A DNA stretch of 55,538 nucleotides from contig JAGYID010000004.1 of the NCBI GenBank assembly GCA_018606725.1, forward strand, positions 1-55,538. The letters are read 5' to 3'. This DNA is from Acidobacteriota bacterium (GTDB lineage: Bacteria; Acidobacteriota; Polarisedimenticolia; Gp22-AA2). Positions 30,223 through 39,252 of this stretch are shown here, in pieces. The first letter of the stretch is position 1. Each line of letters begins with the position of its first letter. A model generated the notes under the pieces. The model worked only from the letters and a program-made list of their open reading frames with translations. It had not been told where the DNA came from and made no database searches. Position numbers and translations under genes: made by a program.

Positions 30223-32051
30223 CGTTGTGGACCCGCACCGCTGCCGCGGACGCTCTCTGGACCCGCACCGCTGCCGCGGACGCTCTCTGGACCCGCGCCG
30301 CTGCCGCGGACGCTCTGTTCCCCAGCGCCGCGGTGAAGGGCTTCGTGAAGCGAAGCAGGGTCGTCCAGCAGCATCCACTCGACGATCGACAGCGGCAGGC
30401 TGCCGTTTTTCAGGAGAGCGTCGTGGAAGGCGCCCAGGCGGAACTCCTTCCCGGCGCGCTCGCGGTACAGGCCCAGGAGCCGCATGATCTGCCACTTGCC
30501 GACCATGTAGGTGATCTTCTGCGTCGGATCGGCGGCCGCCCCGGCCGCTTCCCCTTCGGCGGCCTCGCGGTCGAGCCCGCCCGCCTCCATGAAATATTTC
30601 ACGGCCTCCTCGAAGGTCCAGCGGCCGGTGTGCAGATTGACGTCGACGCCGATGCGGGCGGCGCGGTAGCGCGACAGCCGCAGCACCTGCCCCTGCGCCG
30701 CCGAGCCGTCGGGGTACAGCCCGGTGCGCATCAGCATCTCCTCGGTGTACAGCGCCCATCCCTCGATGAAGACACCGTCGCCGTGCTGCCGTCGGATCTC
30801 GTCGGGAAGATGATTGGCGATGGAGATCTGCAGGAAGTGGCCGGGGATCCCCTCGTGCGCCAGGATCGGGCGCGGGTCCTCGATGGCGGCGCGGATGTAG
30901 AAGTTGCGGCTCTTCGGATCGTAGGTCGGGATGAAATAGAAGCCGCTCGGGTCGGTGTCGTACAGACCGGGCGGGTTCATGAAGCCGCCGGGGCTGGTCG
31001 GCTTGAACGCCTCCGGCAGCTGCCGGATGGCGAAGTGCCCGAGGGACGGCGGCAGCGTCACAAGATTCCGGTCGCGCAGGAAGCGGACGATCTCGTCCTG
31101 GCGGCCTTCATACGCCGTCAGGAAGGCGGCTTGATCCTTCGGGATGACGCGGCTGCGCGCCGGGTCGGGGTCGGCCAGCGCCGGATCCGGCAGCAGCGCC
31201 TCCAGCGCCCGGTAGCGGGCCAGCTCGGCCCGGCCGAGCATCTCGACCTGCCGGGCGTCAATCGGCAGCAGATATTCCCGGCGCAGCAGCTCGTTGTAGT
31301 TCTCCTCCCCCATCGGGCTCCACGGCGCCATTCCCGGCAGGCGCGCCTCCAGCCAGTCGGCGAAACCGTGCACCGCGGCGAGCGCCGCATCGCGCGCCGT
31401 CGTCAGATCTTCGCGCTCGCCATCCTTGAGCCCGGCGGCCAGGGTCATCAGGCTATCGTTGAGCAGGGAATCAATGGCGCGGGCGGAGTCGATCGCCAGC
31501 CGGGCGTACAGGCCGACCGGCCGGGCCAGGTTGGCCTTGCCGCGCTCGAGCATCGCCGGCATCGCCCGCAGCCGCGCCGTCGCCGCCAGCGCTCGCGTGC
31601 GGGCCGGGGCGTATTCGGTCTTCAGCAGCGAGAAGATCGCATTGGTGCATTCGTTGACGTAGGTCTGCGGGTCGGTCGCGGTCGGATTCATGACCCGGTC
31701 GAGGAACTCCACGGTCTCGAGCTGGGAGCGGAACAGCAGCCAGTCGATCCGGTCATCTTTCTCCCACGCGTCGGCCGGCATGGTCCGGATCCGCGTCAGT
31801 AGATCTACGACGTGCGCCCGGCGCGCCTCGACCGCCTGCGCGGCATAGTCGGTCAGCCGGTCGTCCCAGGTGTGCAACCCTTGAAGACTGCTGGCCACCG
31901 GGTAATTCTGATCGCGCCAGCGGTAATACTCGGAGGCGATCGCCTTCAGTAGATCGGGCGGCTTCGGAACGGCGGTCCCGGCACCCAGGATCAGGGAGGC
32001 CCCGACCAGCAGCAGTCCCGTGCCGCAGAGCGCCATCAACCGCAGCAGCAT
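30219..32051 (-). CDS. DUF885 family exported hydrolase
   Basis: A 610-residue exported protein of the DUF885 family of metallopeptidase-like enzymes. A signal peptide (LRLMALCGTGLLLVGASLILGAGT) is followed by an all-helical domain. The HEGIPGHFLQ motif with a downstream EGWALYTEEM block supplies the HExxxGH-type zinc site and Glu ligand typical of the family. The start at ATG 32051 was chosen because GGGGG lies seven bases before it and the signal peptide begins at once; longer versions from 32078 or 32117 are possible. The C-terminus ends in three copies of a ten-residue repeat (SVRGSGAGPE) encoded by a 30-bp tandem repeat, likely a disordered tail. Confidence 0.88.
   Translation of the reverse strand: MLLRLMALCGTGLLLVGASLILGAGTAVPKPPDLLKAIASEYYRWRDQNYPVASSLQGLHTWDDRLTDYAAQAVEARRAHVVDLLTRIRTMPADAWEKDDRIDWLLFRSQLETVEFLDRVMNPTATDPQTYVNECTNAIFSLLKTEYAPARTRALAATARLRAMPAMLERGKANLARPVGLYARLAIDSARAIDSLLNDSLMTLAAGLKDGEREDLTTARDAALAAVHGFADWLEARLPGMAPWSPMGEENYNELLRREYLLPIDARQVEMLGRAELARYRALEALLPDPALADPDPARSRVIPKDQAAFLTAYEGRQDEIVRFLRDRNLVTLPPSLGHFAIRQLPEAFKPTSPGGFMNPPGLYDTDPSGFYFIPTYDPKSRNFYIRAAIEDPRPILAHEGIPGHFLQISIANHLPDEIRRQHGDGVFIEGWALYTEEMLMRTGLYPDGSAAQGQVLRLSRYRAARIGVDVNLHTGRWTFEEAVKYFMEAGGLDREAAEGEAAGAAADPTQKITYMVGKWQIMRLLGLYRERAGKEFRLGAFHDALLKNGSLPLSIVEWMLLDDPASLHEALHRGAGEQSVRGSGAGPESVRGSGAGPESVRGSGAGPQR
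30228..30316. repeat. 30-bp tandem repeat, three copies
   Basis: Units at 30228-30257, 30258-30287 and 30288-30316 share TGGACCCGCACCGCTGCCGC at their start. The first two are identical, the third differs by one base and ends one base short. The period is a multiple of three, so slippage keeps the DUF885 frame. The array ends six bases from the SDR start codon and could affect spacing of translation signals. Confidence 0.95.
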
Positions 32052-32362
32052 CACTCGACCCCCACGCGTGCCGGCCATTCTGACCGACGGGCGGCCGCCG
32101 CGCAAGCGCTCGCCCACCGGCCATTGACCTGGGCGCTGCCCCCCGTCCGGTCCGGCTGCGTCTGAAGGAAGTCCCGACGGATGCTGGCCGGCGGGGAAGG
32201 TTGGAGGCCCGCGTTCGTGGTGCGGTCTCGTCGAGGTTGACAGACTGGTCCATACCGGACCTAAGATTTGAGCTCGAACTTCCTTACGCCCAGACTCGGA
32301 TGCGCGGGTGAGCGTGGCGGATCGTGCTGCACCATGAGCTGGGATTCACCAGGATCCTCCGA
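32052..32362. other. Intergenic region between DUF885 and the M14-like gene
   Basis: A divergent region of about 310 bases. It holds the promoter candidate at 32237-32267 for the rightward operon. Apart from possible longer starts for both flanking genes, no other gene, hairpin or repeat is evident. Confidence 0.6.
32237..32267 (+). promoter_or_regulatory. Promoter candidate for the peptide-use operon
   Basis: A perfect TTGACA (32237-32242) is followed after 19 bases by TAAGAT (32262-32267, 4 of 6 to consensus). The stretch is locally AT-rich compared with its surroundings and lies about 95 bases before the chosen start of the M14-like gene. Confidence 0.45.
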
Positions 32363-33247
32363 ATGAACGCCGACGCCGGGCTTCCTGCCGACTGCTACCT
32401 TTCTCCGTCTTCAGGGGATGGACGCCCGCCGCTGTCGGAGATCTTCTCGGCCTTCGACCCGCTTCTCCTGGCCGGATGGCGGGCGATCGAAGTCGCGACG
32501 CAGCCGGCGCCTTCCGGCGGCACGCTCCCGATCCGGGCGTACCTCAACCGGGAACCGGTCGACGCCATCCTCATCGGCGGCATCCACGGCCGGGAGCCGG
32601 CCGGGGCGCTGGCCCTGGCGCGCTGCGTTCCACGACTCGTGGGGCGCGGCGGCACGCTGGGTCTGCTGCTGATGCCGCTGCTCAACCCCTGGGGCTACCT
32701 CCATCACATCCGTTACGGGCCGTCCGGCCAGAGCGTGTCGGACAGCGACCACCTGCTCGGGCGCCAGCCGGGGCCGGCCTGTCCCGAAGCGGCGGCGATC
32801 ACCGGCTTCGTGATGGACGGCGTCCGGATCCGGCCGGGCGCGGCGGTGCTGGATCTCCACGAGGATCCGGTCTACGAGGCGCCGGAGTATCAGTTCGAGG
32901 GCTCGGGGTCCTACATCTACGTGACCGGGGCGGGCGCCATGACGCATCCGGCCAGCCGCCGCGTCCGGGACTGCCTGGAAGGCTCGCGCCTGCCGCTCGT
33001 CCGCGACGGCGTGACCCGATTCGGCGAACGCCTCACCGACGGGATCATCGTGGACACCGCGGACGGATCGATCGACGAATTGCTGGCGCGGCGCGTCGGT
33101 TGCAGCCCGGTCATCACCGTCGAGAACCTGCTTCACGCTCCCGACTCTCCGCCGCTGGCGCAGCGCGTGGAGGTCTATCTCGACGTCCTGGAGGCCTTCT
33201 TCGGGGCCCCCGGCGAGGAGTTCCCGTGTGCACGACCCTCGTCGTAG
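32363..33247 (+). CDS. M14-like zinc carboxypeptidase/AstE-type hydrolase
   Basis: A cytoplasmic zinc hydrolase of about 294 residues from the M14/succinylglutamate-desuccinylase superfamily. Zinc ligands are in GGIHGREPAGALALAR (HxxE) and the later LDLHEDP His; NPWGYLHHIRYGP is the substrate-loop segment, and a C-terminal TVENLL provides a plausible catalytic Glu. The ATG at 32363 has AGGA eight bases upstream; a GTG at 32324 in the same frame would add 13 residues. The 3' end overlaps the C69 peptidase by 22 bases. Together with that enzyme and the YfcC-type transporter it suggests hydrolysis and movement of small peptides or acylated amino acids. Confidence 0.82.
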   Translation: MNADAGLPADCYLSPSSGDGRPPLSEIFSAFDPLLLAGWRAIEVATQPAPSGGTLPIRAYLNREPVDAILIGGIHGREPAGALALARCVPRLVGRGGTLGLLLMPLLNPWGYLHHIRYGPSGQSVSDSDHLLGRQPGPACPEAAAITGFVMDGVRIRPGAAVLDLHEDPVYEAPEYQFEGSGSYIYVTGAGAMTHPASRRVRDCLEGSRLPLVRDGVTRFGERLTDGIIVDTADGSIDELLARRVGCSPVITVENLLHAPDSPPLAQRVEVYLDVLEAFFGAPGEEFPCARPSS

Positions 33248-34503
33248 GACGGAACCGCAGCGCCACCGGGCACGTCCTGCTGGCCCACAGCGAGGAACTG
33301 GGCAGGAACGCGGCGCACAGGGTCGCCGTGATTCCCGGCCGCGATGTCCCGCCGGGCGAGCGCTTCCCGCTGCACTCGGGCGGCTCGCTCGAAGAGCCCG
33401 GACACACCGCGCGTTACCTTGCGACCCGGATCTTCGACAAGCGGCACTACCCCGGCGACCACACGTCCGGCATCAACGGGCACGGCGTGGCCGTGGCCAA
33501 CAACATGGCGATGATGCGCGGCGTCCCCGAAGCGCGGATGTACGAGGTGATTCCCGGCGGCATCATCTGGACCGAGTTCATGCAGCTCGTGCTGGAGCGC
33601 GCCACGACCGCCCGCCAGGGCGCCGAGCTGGTGGAGGAGTTCAGCGGCCGCCACGGCCTGTCCTGCGATTCGGGCACGATGATCGTCATCGCCGATCCGG
33701 ACGAGGCCTTTTGGGTGGAGCTCGCGCGGGACGGCCTGTGGGCCGCCGAGCGGGTCGGCGACGACGAGGTGTCGGTGCGGGCCAATTGCTACCGGATCGG
33801 GGCGCGCCAGGGAGGCGGTGCCGGATCAGCGATGGTCTCCCCGGGCTTCGCCGACACGGTCGGCGACCCGGCCAACCAGTCCGACCGCTACAACCTGGAC
33901 CGGCACGCGGTGCTCGAGGGAATGCTGCGCGGGCGGGAGAAGGTCGGCGCGCCGGATCTCATGGAGTTGCTCCGCGAGGTGTTCGAGGGCACGCCGCTCC
34001 ATCGAACCAGACCCGACGGTTCCCCTTTCCGCACCGAGGTCCGCACGGTGGCGCGGATGAACACGGAGGCGTGCACCATTCTCGAGCCGCGGCGCGGCAT
34101 GCGGCCGGAGGTGGCCCACCGGATGTGGTGCTGCATGTCGACGTCGCTCAGCGGCACGTTCGTCCCTTTTCACCTGGGGATCACGAACGTCGAGCCCCAC
34201 TATGCGACGGCCGGCGGCCGTTACGATCCCGCGTCGGCGTACTGGCTCTTCACCGAACTGGCGAAGCTTGTCGACTACAAGTACCGCGCCTGCTCCGACG
34301 TCGTCCGGAGCCGGTGGTCGTCCTTCGAGACAGAGACGTCGGCGGCCCTGGCCGCGGTCGAGGATCGCCTCGCCGGTGCCGATCTGCCGGAGGCGGTCGA
34401 GGCGGTCACCGCGTTCGACGGACGGCGGGCGGCCGAGGCGATCCAGGTTCTCCAAGAGCTTCTGGTCGAGGTCAAGACACGGGCCTTCTTCGAGGATTTC
34501 TAG
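33226..34503 (+). CDS. C69 family dipeptidase (Ntn-hydrolase type)
   Basis: A 425-residue peptidase of the C69/acyl-transferase Ntn-hydrolase group (dipeptidase A-like). The nucleophile Cys is residue 2 (MCTTLVVGRN), exposed after Met removal, and is followed by GHVLLAHSEELG, matching the family N-terminus. GINGHGVAVANN and the central FWVELARDGLWAAERV block also fit. The GTG start is fixed by the Cys2 requirement and by GAGGAG five bases upstream; it overlaps the M14-like gene by 22 bases. No signal peptide is present, so it acts in the cytoplasm. The downstream transporter suggests uptake of its peptide substrate or export of the product. Confidence 0.9.
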   Translation: MCTTLVVGRNRSATGHVLLAHSEELGRNAAHRVAVIPGRDVPPGERFPLHSGGSLEEPGHTARYLATRIFDKRHYPGDHTSGINGHGVAVANNMAMMRGVPEARMYEVIPGGIIWTEFMQLVLERATTARQGAELVEEFSGRHGLSCDSGTMIVIADPDEAFWVELARDGLWAAERVGDDEVSVRANCYRIGARQGGGAGSAMVSPGFADTVGDPANQSDRYNLDRHAVLEGMLRGREKVGAPDLMELLREVFEGTPLHRTRPDGSPFRTEVRTVARMNTEACTILEPRRGMRPEVAHRMWCCMSTSLSGTFVPFHLGITNVEPHYATAGGRYDPASAYWLFTELAKLVDYKYRACSDVVRSRWSSFETETSAALAAVEDRLAGADLPEAVEAVTAFDGRRAAEAIQVLQELLVEVKTRAFFEDF

Positions 34504-34534
34504 CGGCCACCCCGGCGCTCAGGCGAGCTCACCG

Positions 34535-35962
34535 ATGCCCACACTCCGTCAACGTCTGGTCACCGCGATGGGGAACATCAGCCCCCTGGTGATCCTCTTC
34601 TTCGTGTGCGTCCTGTGCGCCCTGCTGACCTTCGTGATCCCCGGTGGGGCGTTTGACCGCAGGACGATCGAGGTCATGGGGCATGTCCGGACGATCGTGG
34701 TGCCGGGCTCGTTTCACCACGTGCCCAGCGTGCCGCAGGGATTTCTGGAGCTCTGGACCGTGTTCATGCGGGGCGCCGTCGAAGCGGCTGACCGCTCGTT
34801 CGTGATCCTGCTGTCGGCGGGCGCCATGACTGCGGTCATCGCCACCGGCGCCATCGATGCCGCGATCCACGCGATCGTGCGGCGGACGGGCCGCTTCGGC
34901 CTCGCCTTCATCCCGGTCATCGTGTTCGCGCTCGGCGCGAGCGGGGCCACCTTCGGGATGTACGAGGAGGCGATCCCGTTCATCCTCGTCATCACGCCGC
35001 TGATGCTCACCATGGGGTTCGACTCGATGTCGGCGGTCTTCGTCATGTACTGGAGCATCGCCGTCGGCTTCGCGTGCGGCATCACCAACCCCTACACGGT
35101 CACCATCGGCCAGGCCCTGGCGGGGGTCCCGCTCTACTCCGGCACCGGCTATCGCGTCGTCTGCTTCCTCGTGATGATGACCATCACCAGCATCGTCATC
35201 ATGCGCTATGCCTCCCGCGTGCACCGGGACCCCTCGCAGTCGCTCTCGGCGGAGGAGGATGTCGGGAACCGCGTGCGGCTGCGCGCCTCGCCCGAGGCGT
35301 CGACCGCGGCCGCGATGACGCCCCGCCGCGTGCTCGGCCTCGTGTGCCTCTCGGCCGCGTTCGTGATTCTGATGATCGGACTGCTGCGTTACCAGTGGGG
35401 TTTCACGGAGATCGGGGCACTGTTCTTCTGGATCGGCATCGTGGTGCCCGTGGCGGGCGGCCTGTCGGTCAAGGAGATGATCGAGAAGAACATCGAGGGC
35501 ATGAAAAGCGTGATGATCGCGGTGATCATGATGAGCGCCGCGCAGATCCTCTATTTCATCCTCAACGACGCGCGCATCCTGGACACCATCCTGAACTTCT
35601 GCGCCGGCTACCTGACGCGCGTGCCGCAGTTCGTCGTGGCCTACGTGATGTTCGCGACGAGCGCGCTGATGGCGGCGCTTCTCGGCAGCGCCTCCGGCAC
35701 CGCCGCGACCGTCATGCCCGTCCTGGCGCCGCTGGCCGACGTGCTTCACTTCTCGAAACAGATCGTCGTGCTGGCCTTCCAGATGGCCAGCGGCGCCTTC
35801 AACTTCTGGATGCCCTGGGACGGCATCGCCTTCACCATCTGCTCGATGGCCGGCGTGAACTTCTTCAAGTACGTCAAGGCCTCGGCGAAGTTTGCGGTCT
35901 TCGTCTACGTCCCCGCCGCGCTCGTACTGCTCGCGCTGGCGGTGCAGCTCGGCTACCAGTAG
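34535..35962 (+). CDS. YfcC-family membrane transporter
   Basis: A 475-residue integral membrane protein of the YfcC (ArsB/NhaD-like ion transporter) superfamily, with about 11-12 helices. The opening LVILFFVCVLCALLTFVIPGGAF is the family hallmark. MGFDSMSAVFVMYWSIAVGFA and SGTAATVMPVLAPLADVL are re-entrant-type segments with conserved polar residues. Homologues are proposed to carry amino acids, short peptides or dicarboxylates. The start at 34535 was chosen from the first hydrophobic segment, with a weak AGGCGAG upstream; the long upstream frame is shadow sequence. It closes the M14-C69 operon, 31 bases after the dipeptidase. Confidence 0.9.
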   Translation: MPTLRQRLVTAMGNISPLVILFFVCVLCALLTFVIPGGAFDRRTIEVMGHVRTIVVPGSFHHVPSVPQGFLELWTVFMRGAVEAADRSFVILLSAGAMTAVIATGAIDAAIHAIVRRTGRFGLAFIPVIVFALGASGATFGMYEEAIPFILVITPLMLTMGFDSMSAVFVMYWSIAVGFACGITNPYTVTIGQALAGVPLYSGTGYRVVCFLVMMTITSIVIMRYASRVHRDPSQSLSAEEDVGNRVRLRASPEASTAAAMTPRRVLGLVCLSAAFVILMIGLLRYQWGFTEIGALFFWIGIVVPVAGGLSVKEMIEKNIEGMKSVMIAVIMMSAAQILYFILNDARILDTILNFCAGYLTRVPQFVVAYVMFATSALMAALLGSASGTAATVMPVLAPLADVLHFSKQIVVLAFQMASGAFNFWMPWDGIAFTICSMAGVNFFKYVKASAKFAVFVYVPAALVLLALAVQLGYQ

Positions 35963-36008
35963 GCGCAGGTGGTCGTCCGGCGGTGAGGACCGTTCAGCGA
36001 ACGGCCGG

Positions 36009-39000
36009 TCAGGCGGCCGAGGCGAGGGTGTGGGACAGGACGGCGGCCAAATCGGCGGCCGACTGGAAGCGCTTGTCGCGGTCGGAGTGGAGGGCGCGCA
36101 GGATCGCCTCGGAGAGCGGCCGCGGCAGGCTCGGGTCGACCTCGTGCGGCGGCTGCGGCCGGGCGTTGAGGTGCTTCATCATGATCTCCTGCAGGTCCTT
36201 GCCGGCGAACGGTTCGATGCCGGTGAACAGGAAGTAGAGGACCGCGCCCAGCGAGTAGATGTCGGTGCGGCGATCGACCCCCAGCGCCTGGATCTGTTCG
36301 GGTGACATGTACATCGGCGAGCCGACCACGGTGCCGGTGGCGGTCATCGTGTGGCCGGAGCTCTCCGGCCGGGCGATCCCGAAGTCGAGGATCTTCGCGT
36401 CGCCAATCTGGGTGACCAGGACGTTGTCCGGCTTGATGTCGCGATGGATGATGCCGATGGCGTGCGCCGCCTCCACCGCCGTGGCGAGCTGCACCGCCAG
36501 GCGCAGCAGATCGGCGCGGGTCGGGGCCGGCGAGCGCGTCCGCCACTTCGGCAGCGGCACGCCGTCGATGTACTCCATGACCAGGAAGCGGTGCTCGCGC
36601 CACTTCTCCAGGGTGAACACCCGCACCACGTGCGGGTGATTGACCTTGCGCGCCGTCTTGATCTCCTGCACGAAGCGGGCGATCAGGTCGTTGCTCATCT
36701 CGCCCGCCAGGAACTTCAAAGCCACCGTCTCATCGAGCTCGACGTCGCGGGCCCGGAAGATCGTCCCCATGCCGCCGCGGCCGACCTCGGCAAGCACCTC
36801 GTAGCGATCGGCGAGCACCATGCCCGGCACGACTTCCTTGAGCTCGAGGTCGGCCAGCACCGACTTCGCATCCGGGTAGCGTTTGTCCTTGTCTTTCTCC
36901 AGGCAGCGCAGGATCACCTTCTGGAGAAACGCCGGGATCGGCCGCTCCCCGGGCCCCGGCAGCGGCACCGGCTCGTGCGCCTGCTTCTGACCGATGTCGG
37001 TCCCCTCGAACGGCACGTGGCCGACCGCCATCTCGTACATGATGACCCCGAACGAATAGAGATCGGTCCGCTGGTCGATCTTGTCCTTCAGGAGCATCTC
37101 CGGCGGCGTGTACTGGATCATCCGGCCGGTCGACAGCTCCTGGGTGGTGAGGTCGGTCAGGCGCACGGACAGCCCGAAGTCCGACACGCTGACCCGGTCA
37201 TCCTCGGCCACGAAGACATTCTCGGGACGCAGGTTGCGGTGCAGGACGCCGCGGCCGTGGCCGTGATCGAGGGCCTCGAGGATCTGCCGGCCGATGGCGA
37301 CGATCCGGTTGACCTCGAAGCGCACCTTGTCGTCGAGCATCCGCCGCAGCGTCTTCCCCGGGGCAAGGGCGCTGACGATGAACTTGCCGTGCTCGTCGGC
37401 GCCGGTGTCGAAGATCGACACGATGTTCGGATGGCTCAACTGCGCGGCCGAGGCCGCCTCCTTCAGAAAGCGCTCGACCTTGCCCGCCTCCGCCGGGGTC
37501 TCGGTCAGTCGCCGCAGCGCCACCGGCCGGGCCAGCGCCGTGTCGACCCCCTTGAACACTTCGCCGAGCTTGCCGGCACCGAGCGACGCCTCGAAGCGAT
37601 AGCGCCCCGGCTCGGCCCAGCCGCTCTCCGGCGCCGCCGATTTGTTGCCGCCGCGCGTCCCGAGGCGGACCAGCGGCATCTCCTCGATCGCCTTCATGCG
37701 CGCCAGGGCGTCCTTGTAGGCGTAGTCGAAGGCGACGATCTTCTGGTACGCTGCCTGGGCCTCGCGCGGGCGCATGTTGGCCTCGTGCGCCAGGGCCAGC
37801 GAGTAATAGATCAGGACGGTGTCGTCGTTGACGTCCTCGTCGTCGAGGGCGGCGGCGAACTTGTCGGCCGCCAGCGTGGGCAGCCCCTGCTCGGCGAAGA
37901 TCTTCCCCAGCAGGAACGACGCCTTGCGATAATCCTTGTCGTCCTGGTGGACGAGTTGCAGTGCCTTGATGCAGGCGTCGAAGTTCTTGCGCTCGTAGTG
38001 CAGCCGCGCCGCCGCCACCGGATCGCCGGCCTTCAGATAGACGCGCGCCGCCTCGTCGATCTTGCCGGACTTGCGATACAGGTCGGCGGCGTTCTTGTAG
38101 TCGCGCGCCCCCTCGAAAATCCGCGCCGCATCGTCGAGGCGGCCGGCGCGCGCGTACAGGTCGGCCGCCTGGTCGAGTTCCCCCTCCTTCTCGAACAGCG
38201 CCGCCGCCTTGCTGATCTCCCCCGCTTCGCGCCACGCCTCGGCGGCCCGGAACAGGCTGCCGGCCTTCTCGAAGATCTCCGCCGCCTCGCGATACTTGCC
38301 TTGCCGCAGGAGCACTTCGGCCTGTACGGCGGGGGCCAGCGACGACATGTCCCGGCCGGCTTCACGCAGGACGCGGGCCGCCTCCTCCGGCTTCTGCAGC
38401 CGCAGCAGGATGTCGGCTGCCCTCTCGGCCTGGCCGGCCCGCCTCCAGGCCTCGGCCGCCGCCTCCGGCATCAGGGCCGCCTCGAGGTGCGGTGCCGCCC
38501 GGTCCGCGTCGCCGGTCTTCATGTACAGCTCGCCGCAGAAGCGATGGAAGCGGAGGACCTGGGCCCGATCCGACTCCGACTTGAAGGTGCCGTCGTCCTG
38601 CTTGCCGAGCTCCTGGATGAGCGTCTCGAACAGGTTGGCGGCCACCAGGTGCTTCTCGGCCTTGACGTAGAGGAAGGCGGCCTTCTCGGGGTACCCGCCC
38701 CGCTGGTACTGCGCCGCCGCCTCCTCGAACTTGCCGAGGCCGTCGAGGATCTCGGCGGCGCGGGTGTGTTCGCCGGCGCGGCTGAACATCCAGGCCGCCT
38801 TCTCGTGGTTCTCCAGGCGCAGCTCGATCGCGCCCGCCGCCTTCAGATCGCCCGCCTTGAGGTAGCCGAGCGAGGCGGCCGGCAGGTCGCCCATCTCCTC
38901 CGCCAGCCGGGCCGCCAGGTCGAAATGCCCCCCCTTGAGGTACATTTCGTTGGCCCGCTGCCAGTCGCCGGCGAGGCGATAGAAGTCGCCGGCCTGGTCG

Positions 39001-39101
39001 AAGCAGCCGTTCTTGGCCGCCTGCTTGGCCCGTTTGACGTATTCAGCGGGAGTCGGTATCGGCGTCCCCCTCGAAGCGTGGGGGCGTCCACCAGGACGCA
39101 A
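36009..39101 (-). CDS. TPR-like array fused to tandem pseudokinase and Ser/Thr kinase
   Basis: A 1030-residue protein with no membrane segment. Residues about 20-480 are a solenoid of short helical repeats (FDQAGDFYRLAGD, FDLAARLAEEMGD, YPEKAAFLYVKAEK). A first kinase fold (about 498-755) keeps GAGKLGEVF and DFG (D641), but has R530 in place of the VAIK lysine and HRN at 621-623 in place of HRD, so it should be inactive. A second kinase fold (about 762-1025) is intact: GRGGMGTIF, K796, HRD at 886-888, DFG at 906-908 and MYMSPEQ. The order pseudokinase-kinase recalls eukaryotic JAK layout, by analogy only. The start is a TTG with GGGG nearby; no better start exists in frame. Confidence 0.92.
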   Translation of the reverse strand: MRPGGRPHASRGTPIPTPAEYVKRAKQAAKNGCFDQAGDFYRLAGDWQRANEMYLKGGHFDLAARLAEEMGDLPAASLGYLKAGDLKAAGAIELRLENHEKAAWMFSRAGEHTRAAEILDGLGKFEEAAAQYQRGGYPEKAAFLYVKAEKHLVAANLFETLIQELGKQDDGTFKSESDRAQVLRFHRFCGELYMKTGDADRAAPHLEAALMPEAAAEAWRRAGQAERAADILLRLQKPEEAARVLREAGRDMSSLAPAVQAEVLLRQGKYREAAEIFEKAGSLFRAAEAWREAGEISKAAALFEKEGELDQAADLYARAGRLDDAARIFEGARDYKNAADLYRKSGKIDEAARVYLKAGDPVAAARLHYERKNFDACIKALQLVHQDDKDYRKASFLLGKIFAEQGLPTLAADKFAAALDDEDVNDDTVLIYYSLALAHEANMRPREAQAAYQKIVAFDYAYKDALARMKAIEEMPLVRLGTRGGNKSAAPESGWAEPGRYRFEASLGAGKLGEVFKGVDTALARPVALRRLTETPAEAGKVERFLKEAASAAQLSHPNIVSIFDTGADEHGKFIVSALAPGKTLRRMLDDKVRFEVNRIVAIGRQILEALDHGHGRGVLHRNLRPENVFVAEDDRVSVSDFGLSVRLTDLTTQELSTGRMIQYTPPEMLLKDKIDQRTDLYSFGVIMYEMAVGHVPFEGTDIGQKQAHEPVPLPGPGERPIPAFLQKVILRCLEKDKDKRYPDAKSVLADLELKEVVPGMVLADRYEVLAEVGRGGMGTIFRARDVELDETVALKFLAGEMSNDLIARFVQEIKTARKVNHPHVVRVFTLEKWREHRFLVMEYIDGVPLPKWRTRSPAPTRADLLRLAVQLATAVEAAHAIGIIHRDIKPDNVLVTQIGDAKILDFGIARPESSGHTMTATGTVVGSPMYMSPEQIQALGVDRRTDIYSLGAVLYFLFTGIEPFAGKDLQEIMMKHLNARPQPPHEVDPSLPRPLSEAILRALHSDRDKRFQSAADLAAVLSHTLASAA

Positions 39102-39252
39102 GTCCCCGGCGGGACAATTTAGGGCCCCGCCGGACGGCGTGCCACCCGGGGCGACGTTCTGGAGCGACGGTGCCGGGCTAGGAGCCTGTTCGAGTATTGG
39201 GCCGGGCCGCGGCAGCGGTGTCGCTGCGGCGTCGCCGGACCGCTCCCCGGGG

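Noticed and set aside
30219..30322. CRISPR-like array in the repeats near 30.2-30.3 kb
   Set aside because: Units are contiguous without spacers, in frame and coding; it is a simple tandem repeat.
36351..39122. 923-codon frame antisense to the tandem kinase
   Set aside because: No motif and no ribosome site; kinase motifs on the minus strand are decisive.
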